Positions 33,492 to 45,670 of a DNA stretch of 64,000 nt are shown here, piece by piece. Under the pieces are notes generated by a model. It did not search any database. It was not told the DNA's origin and was given only the letters and a program-made list of their open reading frames with translations. How positions within the stretch are numbered: position 1 is the stretch's first letter; each line of letters starts with the position of its first letter. The position numbers were made by a program, and so were the translations under genes. This DNA comes from Streptomyces sp. VRA16 Mangrove soil (lineage in GTDB: Bacteria > Actinomycetota > Actinomycetes > Streptomycetales > Streptomycetaceae): assembly GCF_017377775.1 (NCBI RefSeq), contig NZ_JAFVLN010000003.1, positions 558,001 to 622,000 on the forward strand, written 5' to 3'.

Positions 33492-33959
33492 ATGGGGACC
33501 GCCCGACCACGGACAGGTACCGTGCACCCCGTCCTGTGGGCGGGCCTGACCGTGCTCGCCGCCGGAGCGGTGCTGTGCGTCGTCGGCTGGTACGGGATGT
33601 CGGGCGAGCGCTACGCCGAGCGCCAGCTCCCTTATCTCGCGTCGTGCACGGTGCCGGGTTCGGCCCTGATCATCGCGGGCGCGGTGCTGCTCACGTACGG
33701 CAGGAGCACCCTGGCGAGCTCCCGGGTGGAGGAGCTGTACGAGCTGCTCGTCGCCCTGGAGCCCGCCGAACCAGCCGGGGCCGCGGCCCCGCTCGCCGCG
33801 AGCGGGGTACTCCTCACGGTCCCCGGCGGCACACTGTGGCACCGCGCGGACTGTCCGCTCGTCGAGGGCAAGCCCGAGGCGGTGCCCGCGGACCCCACCT
33901 CGATCGCCGTCGGCGACCTCGGGCCCTGCCCCATCTGCGAGCCGCCGCACGGGAGTTGA
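33492..33959 (+). CDS. Small membrane protein with His/Cys C-terminal motif
   Basis: A 155-residue protein with two membrane helices (HPVLWAGLTVLAAGAVLCVVGWYG and ASCTVPGSALIIAGAVLLTYG) and a short coiled stretch. The cytoplasmic end has 'LWHRADCPLVEG' and 'LGPCPICEPP', i.e. an H-x3-C ... C-x2-C set that could hold zinc. GGGGAG lies six bases before the ATG. It precedes the Liv fusion gene by three bases, so it should be co-translated with the transporter. It may be a small accessory subunit. Confidence 0.75.
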   Translation: MGTARPRTGTVHPVLWAGLTVLAAGAVLCVVGWYGMSGERYAERQLPYLASCTVPGSALIIAGAVLLTYGRSTLASSRVEELYELLVALEPAEPAGAAAPLAASGVLLTVPGGTLWHRADCPLVEGKPEAVPADPTSIAVGDLGPCPICEPPHGS

Positions 33960-33962
33960 GGC

Positions 33963-36900
33963 GTGGCCTCGCTGACGTACGACCTCACGCTCGCCGGGCT
34001 CTCCGTGGGCGCCGCGGCCGCGCTCACCGGTATCGGGCTGATCGTCACGCACCGCACGACGGGCGTGCTGAACTTCGCGCACGGGGCGATCGCGATGGTC
34101 TGCGCCTATCTGCTGCGGCAGCTGGCGGTCGGCTGGGGCTGGCCGCTGTGGGCGTCCGCGGCCCTGGTGCTGCTGGTGGTGGCACCCGCGATCGGACTCG
34201 CCCTGGAACGCGGGGTGTTCAGGTCCCTGGCCACCTCCGGCAACGATCCGGCGCAAACGCTGGTGGCGTCGATCTGTGTCTTCGTCCTGCTGGTCGGGGC
34301 GGCGGCGCTGCTGTGGGGCACGGGCGCGCGCGAGGACGCGCCCGTGCTCGTCTCCGCCGATCCGTGGGGGCAGCTGGGGGTGGCGGGCGCGCTGGCGGTG
34401 GCGGTGTGGGCGGTGACCCGCTGGACGCGGTTCGGCGGTGAGCTGCGGGCCGTCGTCGACAACCGGCCGCTCGCGGTGCTCGGTGGCATCGACGCGGACC
34501 GGGTCGCGGCGGCGGGCTGGGCGTTCGGCGCGTTCACGGCGGGCCTGACCGGGGTGCTGCTGGCGCCGTACGTGCGGCTCGACCCGTACGGTCTTCCGCT
34601 GCTCGTCATGGAGGTGATGGCGGTCGCGGTGGCGGCGCGCCTGCGGCTGCTCTCGGTGGCGGTCGTGACGGCGCTCGGCATCGGGGTCGCGCAGAGCCAG
34701 CTGACGCGGGTGCATCCGACGGGCTGGGCGCAGCCGCTGCTCCAGGCGGTCGGCGCGAACCTGTTCGTGGTGGCGCTGCTGGTGGCGGCGCTCGCGCTGC
34801 CCGCGATCGGCGGGCGGGCCGAGCTCCCGCGGGCGGTGACGCGCCGGGCACTGCCCGCGCCGCCGGGGGCGTGGCTGGTGGCGGCGGTGCTGCTTCTGCT
34901 GCCGCTGGGGTTCGCCGGGTCGGATCTGGAGACGTCGGTCAAGGTGCCGGCGCTCGCGGTGGTGCTGCTCTCGCTGGTGGTGGTGACGGGGCGGGCGGGT
35001 CAACTGGCGCTCGGGCAGGCCGCGTTCGCAGGATTCGGCGCGCTGTTCGCTTCCCTGCTTGCGATGGGCCGCTTCCCGGGCCTGCCCCAACTCCCGCCCG
35101 GGGATGCGCTGTTGGTTTCCGTCTTCCTGGTGGCCCCGCTGGGGCTGCTCACCGCCGTGCCCGCGATCGGGCGGCACGGACTCGCCCTGGCGCTGGCCAC
35201 GTTCGCGGTGGGGGTGGGGGCGAGCCGGTTCGTCTTCGCCCAGCCGTACGCGGCGTCGGTGCCGGCCCCGGGACGGCCCGCGGGGTTCGGTTCCGACCGG
35301 GCGTACTACGTCCTCGAACTCCTGTTGCTCGTCGTGGTGCTGGGGGTCGTGGCGCTGGTGCGCCGGGGGCGGGCCGGGCGGGCGCTCGCCGCGCTGCGGG
35401 ACCACGAGGCGGGGGCGGCGGCCGCCGGGGTGCCGGTGCCCGCGCTGAAGGTGACGGCGTTCGTGGTCGGGGCCGGGATCGCGGCGCTCGGCGGGGCGCT
35501 GCTGGCCCTCGGGGTGCGCTCGTTCGACCCGGCGGCGTACGACCCGGTGCGCGGGTTGCTGTGGTTCGCGGTGATGGTGGTCCTCGGCGCCGACGCTCCG
35601 CTCGGGGCCGTGCTGGGAGCGGCGCTGCTCGTGGGGCTCGACTCGGGGACGCGGGGCGGGGTGGCCGCGGTGGTGGTCGGGGTGTCGGCGCTCCTGGTGG
35701 GACGGATCCCCCTACGCGCCCGACACCGCCGTCACCTCACGGCACAGGGAACCAGGGCGCGGGCCCGCCTGCCCCGGCCCGCGAGCGCCACGGGGCACGG
35801 CCGCCTCGCCCACCCCGCGGCCCCGGGCGGCAGAGGGCCCGAGGCGAGCTGGGGCGGCACCGGGTCGGCGGCGGAAGTGGGTGGCGTGCCCCAGGGGGCG
35901 GAGGCGGGCCAGGGGCCGCAGGCGGCCGGGGCCGATGGCGGATCGCCCGAGGCGGCGGCAGCGGGTGAAGGGGCGGGGGCGGTGCGGGTGGGCCGGGGGT
36001 CTGAGGCGTCGGGGGCGGGCGCCCCGTCCGAGCCGGTACGGGCGAATGGGGCGCCCGAGAGCACGGAGACGGGCGGGAGGCCCGAGACGGCGCGGGCGAA
36101 TAGGGCGCCCGAGACCACGGGGACGAGCGGGATACCCGAGACGGCGCAGGCGAATAGGGCGCCCGAGACCACCGGGACGGACGGGAGGCCCGAGACGGCG
36201 CGGGCGAATAGGGCGCCCGAGACCACGGGGACGGACGGGATACCCGAGACGGCGCAGGCCGGCGCATCGCCCGGGATCGCGAGGGCCGGGGACGCGAGGG
36301 CCGGGGACGCGTCGAAGACACCGGCGGGCGGGACGCCCGGGGCCGTGGGAACGAGTGGCGGGGCGGGGGAGGCGGCGGGGGCCGCGGAGGCCGCGAGGGC
36401 CACGAGGGCCACGAGGGCCACGGAAGCCGCGAAGACCGCGAGGGCGGCGGAGACCGCGAAGGCCACGGAGACCACGAGGGCCACGAAGGCGGCGGAGACC
36501 ACGGAGACCGCGAAGGCCACGGAAGCCGCGAAGACCGCGAGGGCGGCGGAGGCCACGGAGACCGCGAAGCCCGCGAAGGCGAGTGGGTTGTTCGGTGGGG
36601 TGCGGAGACGGTGGGCAGGGGGCGTTCGGGGGGTTCCTGTGTCGCGGGGGTGTGGGATCACGGTCGGGTTCGAGGAGCATCCCGTGCTGCGGGGGTGTGG
36701 GATCACGGTCGGGTTCGAGGGGCATCCCGTGCTGCGGGGTGTGGACATCACCGTGGCCGGTGGGCAGGTCACCGCGGTCGTCGGGCCCAACGGGGCCGGA
36801 AAGAGCACCCTGTTCCACTGTCTGGCCGGAACACTGCGGCCGAGTGCGGGGCAGGTGCTGTTCGGGAAGCGGGACATCACCCGGCTGCCCGCGCACGCCC

Positions 36901-37324
36901 GTACCCGGCTCGGCATCGCCCGCACCTTCCAGGAACTCGCGGTCTTCCCCTCGCTGACCGTCGCCGAGAACCTGCGCGTCGGCGCCGAGCAGGGCCGCGT
37001 ACGCGATCCCGACGCGGCCCGGCGGATGCTGCGGCTCTTCGGGCTCCGCGGCGACCAGGGCACGGACGGCCTGCCCACCGGGACCCTGCGCCGCGTCGAA
37101 CTGGGCCGCGCCCTCGCGGGCCGCCCGCACGTACTGCTGTTGGACGAACCGGCGGCGGGCCTCGACGAGGCCGAAGTGGCCGCGCTGGCAACACTGTTGA
37201 GAGCGCTGGCGGACGACGGCATGGCACTGCTCGTCGTGGAGCACGACCTGGACCTGGTGGCGTCGATCGCCGACACGGTCCATGAGCTCACGGCCCCTGC
37301 CCCGGCACCGGCCCCCGATGCGGG

Positions 37325-37328
<4 letters not shown>
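33963..37328 (+). CDS. Fused Liv-type ABC permease/permease/ATPase (LivH-LivM-LivG)
   Basis: A single 1121-residue chain. Residues 1 to about 285 are LivH ('LTGIGLIVTHRTTGVLNFAHGAIAM'), about 300 to 590 LivM ('GRAGQLALGQAAFAGFGALFASLLA'), about 592 to 893 a low-complexity linker, and about 915 to 1121 a LivG ATPase. The ATPase is complete: Walker A GPNGAGKST at 941-949, 'FQELAVFPSLTVAENLRVG', signature LPTGTLRRVELGRAL, 'LLLDEPAAGLDEAE' and 'VVEHDLDLV'. The linker is made of 18-residue tandem repeats, then an Ala/Thr/Lys/Glu-rich tract, then a 15-residue duplication. The frame is open throughout. The GTG start follows the previous stop by three bases; the end overlaps livF. Confidence 0.9.
36027..36260 (+). 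repeat. 54-bp tandem repeat inside the Liv fusion gene
   Basis: CCCGAGACGGCGC recurs at 36081, 36135, 36189 and 36243, an exact 54-bp period, with a degenerate unit before it. Each unit encodes 18 residues of the type PETARANRAPETTGTDG. Copies alternate between GRPETARA and GIPETAQA forms. Confidence 0.92.
36391..36590 (+). repeat. Ala/Thr/Lys/Glu-coding minisatellite
   Basis: A run of GCC-ACG-GAG/GCG-AAG type codons encodes a pattern like ATEAAKTARAAETAKATETT. A longer block beginning GGCCACGGAAGCCGCGAAGA appears twice, near 36417 and 36515. The purine-rich coding strand and regular spacing suggest growth by slippage or unequal exchange. Confidence 0.85.
36646..36735 (+). repeat. 45-bp tandem duplication before the LivG domain
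   Basis: Two 45-bp units (36646-36690, 36691-36735) differ at a single base, and a partial third begins at 36736. They duplicate the first strand of the ATPase domain: RGCGITVGFEEHPVL, then RGCGITVGFEGHPVL, then RGVDITVAGG. Confidence 0.93.
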
Positions 37329-38687
<1,359 letters not shown>

Positions 38688-38785
38688 GGCAGCCCGCCCG
38701 GCCCACCTCTCCGTGCCGCGCCGCACCAGCCGCGGCCCCACCCGATCAGCAGCATCCGGCGGGCGGGACCGCGCGGCACCCCTGG

Positions 38786-39764
<979 letters not shown>

Positions 39765-40556
39765 GTGCCGCGCTTGCTCGACGTCAGTGACGACGTACGC
39801 GCCGAGATCGGCGACGAAGAGGCCGACCGGCTGCTCGCCGGGGACAGCACCCCGGGCAGTTACGACTGCACCTCCTGCCGCACCCCGGGCGACTCGGAGC
39901 AGGAGCGCACGAGCACCGTCCTGTTCGTCGGCGACGAGACCGCCGTGCTCGCCTTCGCCCACGCCGGCTGCCTGCCCTCCCAGGTGGTGCAGGTCGCCGA
40001 GGACCAGCTGCAGGGCGCCGTCCGCTCCATCGCCGGCTCCGGCGGCGAGAGCGCCTCCGAGGCCCCCGACGCCGCCGCGGCCCAGGCCGTGCTCGGCGTG
40101 ACCAGCGGACTCGTCCTGATCGCGGGCGAGCTGCACCCCGCGCTCGTCGTCGAACCGACCGGCCCCATCTCCCGGCCCGGCGCCGAGTCCGGCGGCGACG
40201 ACTTCCTGCCGCTCCTGATCGAGCAGGGCTACATGCCGGTGACCCAGCTGACCGAGGCGCCCCGCACCCTCGACGGCTGGTCGGTCCTGCTCGCCATGGG
40301 CCAGCTGCACGCCGTGCTGCAGCCGGGCACCGGCGGCGCCCCGTCGCAGGTCGCCTGGTGGCAGGCGCACCAGCCGCTGCTCGTCACCGAGGGCTGGCGG
40401 GCCGCCGCCAACAAGACACACACCGTGCTGGTGTTCGCCGCCCCCGCCGGAGCGATCGGCCGCCAGCCCCGCGAGGACCTGCTGCGCGACGCCCTCGACA
40501 AGGCCGCGGCGAACGGCCGTCTGGTCGCCGCCGCGATGCCGCTGGCCGGTACCTGA
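39765..40556 (+). CDS. Conserved hypothetical protein
   Basis: A 263-residue soluble protein with no recognised domain. It looks like two alpha/beta halves: 'TSTVLFVGDETAVLAFAHAGCLPSQVVQVAEDQ' near the start and 'NKTHTVLVFAAPAGAIGRQPREDLLRDALDKAAANGRLVAAAMPL' at the end, both with buried strands. One CxxC (CTSC, near residue 35) could bind metal. The GTG has AGGAG seven bases upstream. It runs divergently from rpf and is followed by the small His-rich gene. It appears conserved in this genomic position in Streptomyces, as far as I recall. Confidence 0.7.
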   Translation: MPRLLDVSDDVRAEIGDEEADRLLAGDSTPGSYDCTSCRTPGDSEQERTSTVLFVGDETAVLAFAHAGCLPSQVVQVAEDQLQGAVRSIAGSGGESASEAPDAAAAQAVLGVTSGLVLIAGELHPALVVEPTGPISRPGAESGGDDFLPLLIEQGYMPVTQLTEAPRTLDGWSVLLAMGQLHAVLQPGTGGAPSQVAWWQAHQPLLVTEGWRAAANKTHTVLVFAAPAGAIGRQPREDLLRDALDKAAANGRLVAAAMPLAGT

Positions 40557-40660
40557 TCCGACCCGCACCCGACGGCCCGGTCCCCCACGGAGCCCCTGAC
40601 GCCACGCAAAAGCCGAGGCCAAGGGCGCATCCGTCGGGGAGCCGGGTCGTTGGCACATAC

Positions 40661-41038
40661 GTGCACCCATACGATCCCACCCTGTCCGGACGGCGTCAGC
40701 CGTACCCGAACCCCATCCCCTCGATGCGCCCCGCGGAGGACCACTCGGGCAGCCACTCCGGCAGCCACTCGGCCACCCCGATCTACGACGCCCTGTACGC
40801 CGAGTACCGCAGGTCCTTCCGGGCCCTGCCCGGCGATCGCAGCGGCGAGGAGGACCTCGGCTTCACCGCCTTCGGCACGGGCCCCTACGGTGCACACCAT
40901 CACTCCCCCCACACCTCGCACGTCTCCCACTTCCCGCAGCACGTTCCGCAGCCCCACTGGCAGACGGCACACCGTCAGCACAGCCACACCGGGCACTTCC
41001 CCGCCGCGCTGCCGCCGGGACCGCGACGCGAGCACTGA
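40661..41038 (+). CDS. Small His/Ser-rich conserved hypothetical protein
   Basis: A 125-residue protein with the conserved Streptomyces opening 'HPYDPTLSGRRQPYPNPIPSM', then 'TPIYDALYAEYRRSFRALPGDRSGEEDLGFTAFGTG', a helical core. A low-complexity His-rich tail follows (HHHSPHTSHVSHFPQH, HRQHSHTGH) with at least 14 His. The start is the GTG at 40661, where conserved sequence begins. No clear ribosome site is present. Its function is unknown; the His tail could bind metal ions. Confidence 0.65.
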   Translation: MHPYDPTLSGRRQPYPNPIPSMRPAEDHSGSHSGSHSATPIYDALYAEYRRSFRALPGDRSGEEDLGFTAFGTGPYGAHHHSPHTSHVSHFPQHVPQPHWQTAHRQHSHTGHFPAALPPGPRREH

Positions 41039-41087
41039 GCCCCGGCCACGCAGCCGCGAGGCCACGTACGGGCAGGTGAACGAGGCA

Positions 41088-41129
41088 CAGCAGGGCCGGG
41101 ACGTCGAGTTCGACGTCCCGGCCCTGCTG
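41088..41129. terminator. Bidirectional intrinsic terminator before der
   Basis: A perfect 20-bp inverted repeat: arm CAGCAGGGCCGGGACGTCGA, two central bases, then the complement. It lies between the convergent stops at 41038 and 41167. It is the longest perfect stem in the window. Confidence 0.92.
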
Positions 41130-41166
41130 CCTGACAACCGCGCGACCGGCGATGCGCGGCCTGCGG

Positions 41167-42642
41167 TTACTTCTTCCTGCCGCGCTTCTCCCGCACCCGC
41201 ACGGAGATGTGGATCGGCGTCCCCTCGAAGCCGAACTCCTCGCGCAGGCGGCGCTCCACGAAGCGGCGGTAGCCGGCCTCGATGAAGCCGGAGGCGAAGA
41301 GCACGAACCGCGGCGGCTTCGTGCCGGCCTGCGTACCGAAGAGGATGCGGGGCTGCTTGCCGCCGCGCACCGGGTGCGGGTGCGAGGCGACGAGCTCGCC
41401 GAGGAAGGCGTTCAGGCGGCCCGTCGGGACGCGCGTCTCCCAGCCCTCGAGGGCCGTCTCGATCGCGGGGACGAGCTTCTCCATGTGCCGGCCGGTGCGC
41501 GCCGACACGTTCACCCGCGGCGCCCACGCGATCTGCGCGAGCTCGGTCTCGATCTCGCGCTCCAGGTAGTAGCGGCGCTCCTCGTCGAGGGTGTCCCACT
41601 TGTTGAACGCGACGACGATCGCGCGGCCGGCCTCGACCGCCATCGTCACGATCCGCTGGTCCTGGATGGAGATGGACTCGGAGGAGTCGATCAGGATGAC
41701 CGCGACCTCCGCCTTCTCGACGGCGGCGGCGGTGCGCAGCGAGGCGTAGTAGTCGGCGCCCTGCTGGAGGTGGACGCGCTTGCGGATGCCCGCCGTGTCG
41801 ACGAACTTCCAGGTGACGCCGCCCAGCTCGATCAGCTCGTCGACCGGGTCGCGGGTGGTGCCCGCCAGCTCGTTGACGACGACGCGGTCCTCGTTGGCCA
41901 CCTTGTTCAGGAGCGAGGACTTGCCGACGTTCGGACGGCCGATCAGGGCGATACGGCGCGGGCCGCCGACCCCGGCGGCGCCGAAGGTCTGCTGCGGCGC
42001 CTCGGGCAGCGCCTCCAGGACGGCGTCCAGCATGTCGCCGGTGCCGCGGCCGTGCAGCGAGGAGACCGGGTGCGGCTCGCCGATGCCGAGCGACCACAGG
42101 GCGGTGGCGTCGGCCTCGCCGGACGGGCCGTCGACCTTGTTGGCGCAGAGCACGACGGGCTTCTTGGCCTTGCGCAGCAGGCGCACGACGGCCTCGTCGG
42201 TGTCAGTGACGCCGACCGTGGAGTCGACGACGAAGACCACGGCGTCGGCGGTCTCGATGGCGTACTCCGCCTGCGCGGCGACGGACGCGTCGATGCCGAG
42301 GACGTCCTGCTCCCAGCCGCCGGTGTCGACGACCTTGAAGCGGCGGCCCGCCCACTCGGCCTCGTAGGTGACGCGGTCGCGGGTGACGCCGGGCTTGTCC
42401 TCGACGACGGCCTCGCGGCGGCCGATGATGCGGTTCACGAGCGTCGACTTGCCGACGTTCGGGCGGCCGACGACGGCGAGCACGGGCAGCGGGCCGTGGC
42501 CCGCCTCCTCGATCGCGCCCTCGACGTCCTCGATGTCGAAGCCCTCTTCGGCGGCGAGCTCCATGAACTCCGCGTACTCCGCGTCGCCGAGCGCCCCGTG
42601 CTCGTGGTCCGGGGAGCCCTCGGGCTGGATCTGGTCGTTCAT
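41167..42642 (-). CDS. der: Ribosome assembly GTPase Der (EngA)
   Basis: A 491-residue double-GTPase essential for 50S ribosome maturation. It has an acidic N-terminal extension of about 55 residues, then two G domains, each with an intact P-loop ([15 protein letters not shown] and [15 protein letters not shown]), DTGG/DTAG and NKVD/NKWD motifs. A KH-like C-terminal domain ends in a basic tail (VREKRGRKK). It is the last gene of the run tyrA-cmk-plsC-der, 76 bp after plsC. The ATG has GAGG upstream. Confidence 0.97.
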   Translation of the reverse strand: MNDQIQPEGSPDHEHGALGDAEYAEFMELAAEEGFDIEDVEGAIEEAGHGPLPVLAVVGRPNVGKSTLVNRIIGRREAVVEDKPGVTRDRVTYEAEWAGRRFKVVDTGGWEQDVLGIDASVAAQAEYAIETADAVVFVVDSTVGVTDTDEAVVRLLRKAKKPVVLCANKVDGPSGEADATALWSLGIGEPHPVSSLHGRGTGDMLDAVLEALPEAPQQTFGAAGVGGPRRIALIGRPNVGKSSLLNKVANEDRVVVNELAGTTRDPVDELIELGGVTWKFVDTAGIRKRVHLQQGADYYASLRTAAAVEKAEVAVILIDSSESISIQDQRIVTMAVEAGRAIVVAFNKWDTLDEERRYYLEREIETELAQIAWAPRVNVSARTGRHMEKLVPAIETALEGWETRVPTGRLNAFLGELVASHPHPVRGGKQPRILFGTQAGTKPPRFVLFASGFIEAGYRRFVERRLREEFGFEGTPIHISVRVREKRGRKK

Positions 42643-42718
42643 GAAGTCCGTACCTCGTCGTTCATTCGTGGTGATCGGTGGAGCGCGGCGGACCGCGGTC
42701 CACTACTGAAAGTCTCGC

Positions 42719-43363
42719 TCAGCGCCCGGTCAGGCGCCTGGCGTTGTCCAGGTGGCCGCTGAGCCGCTCCTGGATGCGCACGGTCGCCTCGTCGAGGGCC
42801 TTGCGCGTACGCCGTCCGCTGCCGTCGCCCGCGTCGAAGGGGTCGCCGAACACGACGTCGACCCGGCTCCTGAGCGGGGGCAGCCCCTTTATCAACCGTC
42901 CGCGGCGCTCCGTGCTTCCCAGCACGGCGACCGGCACGATCGGCGCGCCGGAGCGCACCGCGAAGTACGCGAGCCCGGCCCGCAGCGACGCGAAGTCGCC
43001 GTCGCCCCGGGTGCCCTCGGGGAAGATCCCGAGGACGCCGCCCTCGGTCAGCACGTCGAGGGCGCGGGTGATCGCCGTACGGTCGGCCGTCGTCCGGTCG
43101 ACCTTGAGCTGCCCGATGCCTTCGAGGAAGGAGCCGAGCGGCCCGATGAACGCCTCCTGCTTGATCAGGAAGTGCGCCGGGCGCGGGGCGACGCCCATGA
43201 CCATGGGCCCGTCGATGTTGTGGGAGTGGTTGACGGCGAGGATCACCGGGCCGCCGGCGGGCACCCGCCACGACCCGAGCACGCGCGGCTTCCAGAGCCC
43301 GTACATCAGGCCGACGCCGATGCGCCGGCCGACCTCGGCGCCCTTCACGGACGGAGCTGTCAC
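42719..43363 (-). CDS. plsC: 1-acyl-sn-glycerol-3-phosphate acyltransferase
   Basis: A 214-residue PlsC-family enzyme of membrane phospholipid synthesis. It has the catalytic H-x4-D box in 'NHSHNIDGP' and the substrate motif 'FPEGTRGDGDF', plus 'GAPIVPVAVLGS'. The start is the GTG at 43363, overlapping the cmk stop (GTGA). An upstream in-frame ATG would only add residues antisense-like to the cmk end. Several PLSC paralogues are usual in Streptomyces, so the acyl or acceptor preference is not certain. Confidence 0.9.
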   Translation of the reverse strand: MTAPSVKGAEVGRRIGVGLMYGLWKPRVLGSWRVPAGGPVILAVNHSHNIDGPMVMGVAPRPAHFLIKQEAFIGPLGSFLEGIGQLKVDRTTADRTAITRALDVLTEGGVLGIFPEGTRGDGDFASLRAGLAYFAVRSGAPIVPVAVLGSTERRGRLIKGLPPLRSRVDVVFGDPFDAGDGSGRRTRKALDEATVRIQERLSGHLDNARRLTGR

Positions 43364-44052
43364 TTGGACGCCCGCTTCTCCTCGACCAGCGTCACGACGC
43401 ACTCGATGACCTGCTGGAGCGTGAGCTCGGTGGTGTCCACCTCGACGGCGTCGCCGGCCTTGGCCAGCGGCGACGTCTTGCGGCTGGAGTCCGCCTTGTC
43501 CCGGGCGACGAGGGCGTCCTGCGTCGCCTTGACGTCGGCGCCCTTCAGCTCGCCGGAGCGGCGGGCGGCGCGGGCCTCGGGCGAGGCGGTGAGGAAGATC
43601 TTGAGGTCGGCGTCGGGCAGCACGGTCGTACCGATGTCACGTCCCTCGACGACGATGCCCTTCTCCGCCGCGGCGGCGATGGTGCGCTGCAGCTCGGTGA
43701 TCCGGGCCCGCACCTCGGGGACGGCGCTGACGGCGCTGACCTTGGAGGTGACCTCGGTGGTGCGGATGGGACCGGCGACATCCGTGCCGTCCACCGTGAT
43801 GGTGGGCCCGGCCGGGTCGGTGCCGGAGACGATCTCGGCCTTGCCGGCGACCGCGGCGACGGCCGTGGGGTCGGTCAGGTCGATGCCGTGGTGCACCATC
43901 CACCAGGTGATCGCCCGGTACTGGGCGCCGGTGTCCAGGTAGCTCAGGCCGAGCTGCGCGGCGACGGCCTTCGAGGTGCTCGACTTGCCGGTGCCGGAGG
44001 GTCCGTCGATGGCGACGATCACAGCTGCCGGGTTGGTCGCAGCGGTTTCCAT
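43360..44052 (-). CDS. cmk: Cytidylate kinase
   Basis: A 230-residue kinase that converts (d)CMP to (d)CDP. Its P-loop is AIDGPSGTGKSSTSK; 'YLDTGAQYRAITWW' and 'VVEGRDIGTTVLPDADLKIFLTAS' are both diagnostic. It sits between tyrA and plsC, as in other actinobacteria where cmk neighbours der. An AAAGG lies 13 bases before the ATG, a little far. Confidence 0.97.
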   Translation of the reverse strand: METAATNPAAVIVAIDGPSGTGKSSTSKAVAAQLGLSYLDTGAQYRAITWWMVHHGIDLTDPTAVAAVAGKAEIVSGTDPAGPTITVDGTDVAGPIRTTEVTSKVSAVSAVPEVRARITELQRTIAAAAEKGIVVEGRDIGTTVLPDADLKIFLTASPEARAARRSGELKGADVKATQDALVARDKADSSRKTSPLAKAGDAVEVDTTELTLQQVIECVVTLVEEKRASK

Positions 44053-44142
44053 GGGTGACGGACACCTTTCTCAGTGCACGGGGGCATGGGTGCGGGGCGC
44101 AGACACGCCCCGCACAAGGTTACTGGCTCCGGCAGGGACGTT

Positions 44143-45228
44143 TTACTGCCGCATGGCCCAGCCCCGCTCGCGCAGGGCGGCGGCCAGCTTGGGGGCGGCC
44201 GCGGGCTGCACCATCAGCTGCACGAAACCGGCCTGCTGCCCCGTCGCGTGCTCGATCCGTACGTCCTCGATGTTGACCCCGGCCGCGCCCGCGTCGGCGA
44301 AGATCCGGGCCAGCTCGCCGGCCTGGTCGGAGATGAGCACGGCGACGGTCTCGTACGCCGCGGGGGCGGCCCCGTGCTTGCCGGGGACCCGGGCCTGCCC
44401 GGCGTTCCCGCGCCGCAGCATGGCCTCGACGCCGTCGACGCCCTTGCGGCGCTCGGCGTCGTCGGCGGACTGGAGGGAGCGCAGCGCCCGCACCGTCTCC
44501 TCCAGGTCACCGGCGACCGCGGAGAGCAGGTCGGCGACGGGACCGGGGTTGGCGGAGAGGATGTCGATCCACATCTGCGGGTCGGAGGCCGCGATCCGCG
44601 TCACGTCGCGGATGCCCTGCCCACAGAGACGTACGGCGCTCTCCTCCGCGTTCTCCAGCCGGGCCGCGACCATGCCGGAGACCAGGTGCGGCATGTGGGA
44701 GACGAGGGCGACGGCTCGGTCGTGGGCGTCGGCGTCCATGACGACCGGGACCGCGCGGCAGAGCGCGACCAGCTCCAGGGCGAGGTTGAGGACCTCGGTG
44801 TCGGTGTCCCGGGTCGGGGTGAGGACCCAGGGCCGCCCCTCGAAGAGGTCGGCGGTCGCGGCGAGCGGGCCGCTGCGCTCCCGGCCGCTCATCGGGTGGG
44901 TGCCGATGTAGGGGGTGAGATCGAGGCCGAGGGCCTCCAGCTCGCGCCGCGGGCCACCCTTCACGCTCGCCACGTCGAGGTAGGCGCGGGCCACGCCCCG
45001 GCGCATCGCGTCGGCGAGCTGGGCGGCGACGTGTGCGGGCGGCACGGCGACGACGCACAGGTCGACGACTCCCTCGGGCGCCTCGTCGGTGCCCGCGCCG
45101 AGCGCGGCGGCGGTGCGGGCCTGGGCCTGGTCGTGATCGGCGAGGTGCACGGCGACTCCGCGCGAGGCCAGGGCGAGCGCGGCGGAGGTGCCGATCAGGC
45201 CGGTACCGATGACGAGTGCGGTTCTCAC
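44143..45228 (-). CDS. tyrA: Prephenate dehydrogenase
   Basis: A 361-residue enzyme for tyrosine synthesis. An N-terminal Rossmann fold 'TALVIGTGLIGTSAALAL' binds NAD(P), followed by the all-helical catalytic domain with 'GTHPMSGRERSGP' and 'HDRAVALVSHMPHLVS'. A C-terminal ACT domain ('YETVAVLISDQAGELARIFADAGAAGVNIEDVRIEHATGQQAGFVQLMV') probably provides tyrosine feedback. The GTG at 45228 is chosen because GGAGGAG lies six bases upstream. The gene begins the run tyrA-cmk-plsC-der. Confidence 0.95.
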   Translation of the reverse strand: MRTALVIGTGLIGTSAALALASRGVAVHLADHDQAQARTAAALGAGTDEAPEGVVDLCVVAVPPAHVAAQLADAMRRGVARAYLDVASVKGGPRRELEALGLDLTPYIGTHPMSGRERSGPLAATADLFEGRPWVLTPTRDTDTEVLNLALELVALCRAVPVVMDADAHDRAVALVSHMPHLVSGMVAARLENAEESAVRLCGQGIRDVTRIAASDPQMWIDILSANPGPVADLLSAVAGDLEETVRALRSLQSADDAERRKGVDGVEAMLRRGNAGQARVPGKHGAAPAAYETVAVLISDQAGELARIFADAGAAGVNIEDVRIEHATGQQAGFVQLMVQPAAAPKLAAALRERGWAMRQ

Positions 45229-45670
45229 TGGGTCTCCTCCAACAGGCGCCCTGGGTTCAGGCCGGGGTGGAACCTGTTGCTCGACGAGCAAGACGGGTTT
45301 GCCGATTCGTCCCCGCGCGAATCAGTGCGCTGGTAGCTTCACCACTGGACGATACGTTGCGAGAACCGAGCGCGTTGAGTCTCCTCCGTGTTGCACGGCC
45401 TTGCGGCTGGATCGCTGCCTGCGCTGGTTTCGACCCGGCCGGCGCTGATCACGGAAGCCCCTCGGTGAGGCCGTTGGCCCCACGGGCAGCGTGAGCCACG
45501 AATCTCCACCCTGTTGGCGGGGTGGAGAGGATTCACTGGGCGACGCTCTTGCACCCCATGACCATGAGGCCGAGACGCGCGTACGCAGTCTCGGCCTCAT
45601 CACATTCGTCGCGCGGCGCCCGTCTGCCGGGACGGGGGCGCGTACCGGTCGACCCGGGGTTCCGCCGGGG
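45229..45670. other. Structured intergenic region without a gene
   Basis: 442 bp upstream of tyrA. Several stem-loops are packed together: GCGCTGG/CCGGCGC near 45429, and GAATCTCCACC/GGGTGGAGAGGATTC near 45500-45533. A terminator-like hairpin is at 45564-45600. No frame has convincing codon bias with a ribosome site. It may encode a non-coding RNA, or be a long leader for tyrA; I matched it to no known RNA family. Confidence 0.5.
45564..45600. terminator. Intrinsic terminator-like hairpin
   Basis: ATGAGGCCGAGA and TCTCGGCCTCAT form a perfect 12-bp stem around a 13-base GC-rich loop. It lies 71 bp after the stop of the yidB-like gene and would stop its transcription; it could also end a plus-strand transcript from the region before it. 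Confidence 0.75.
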
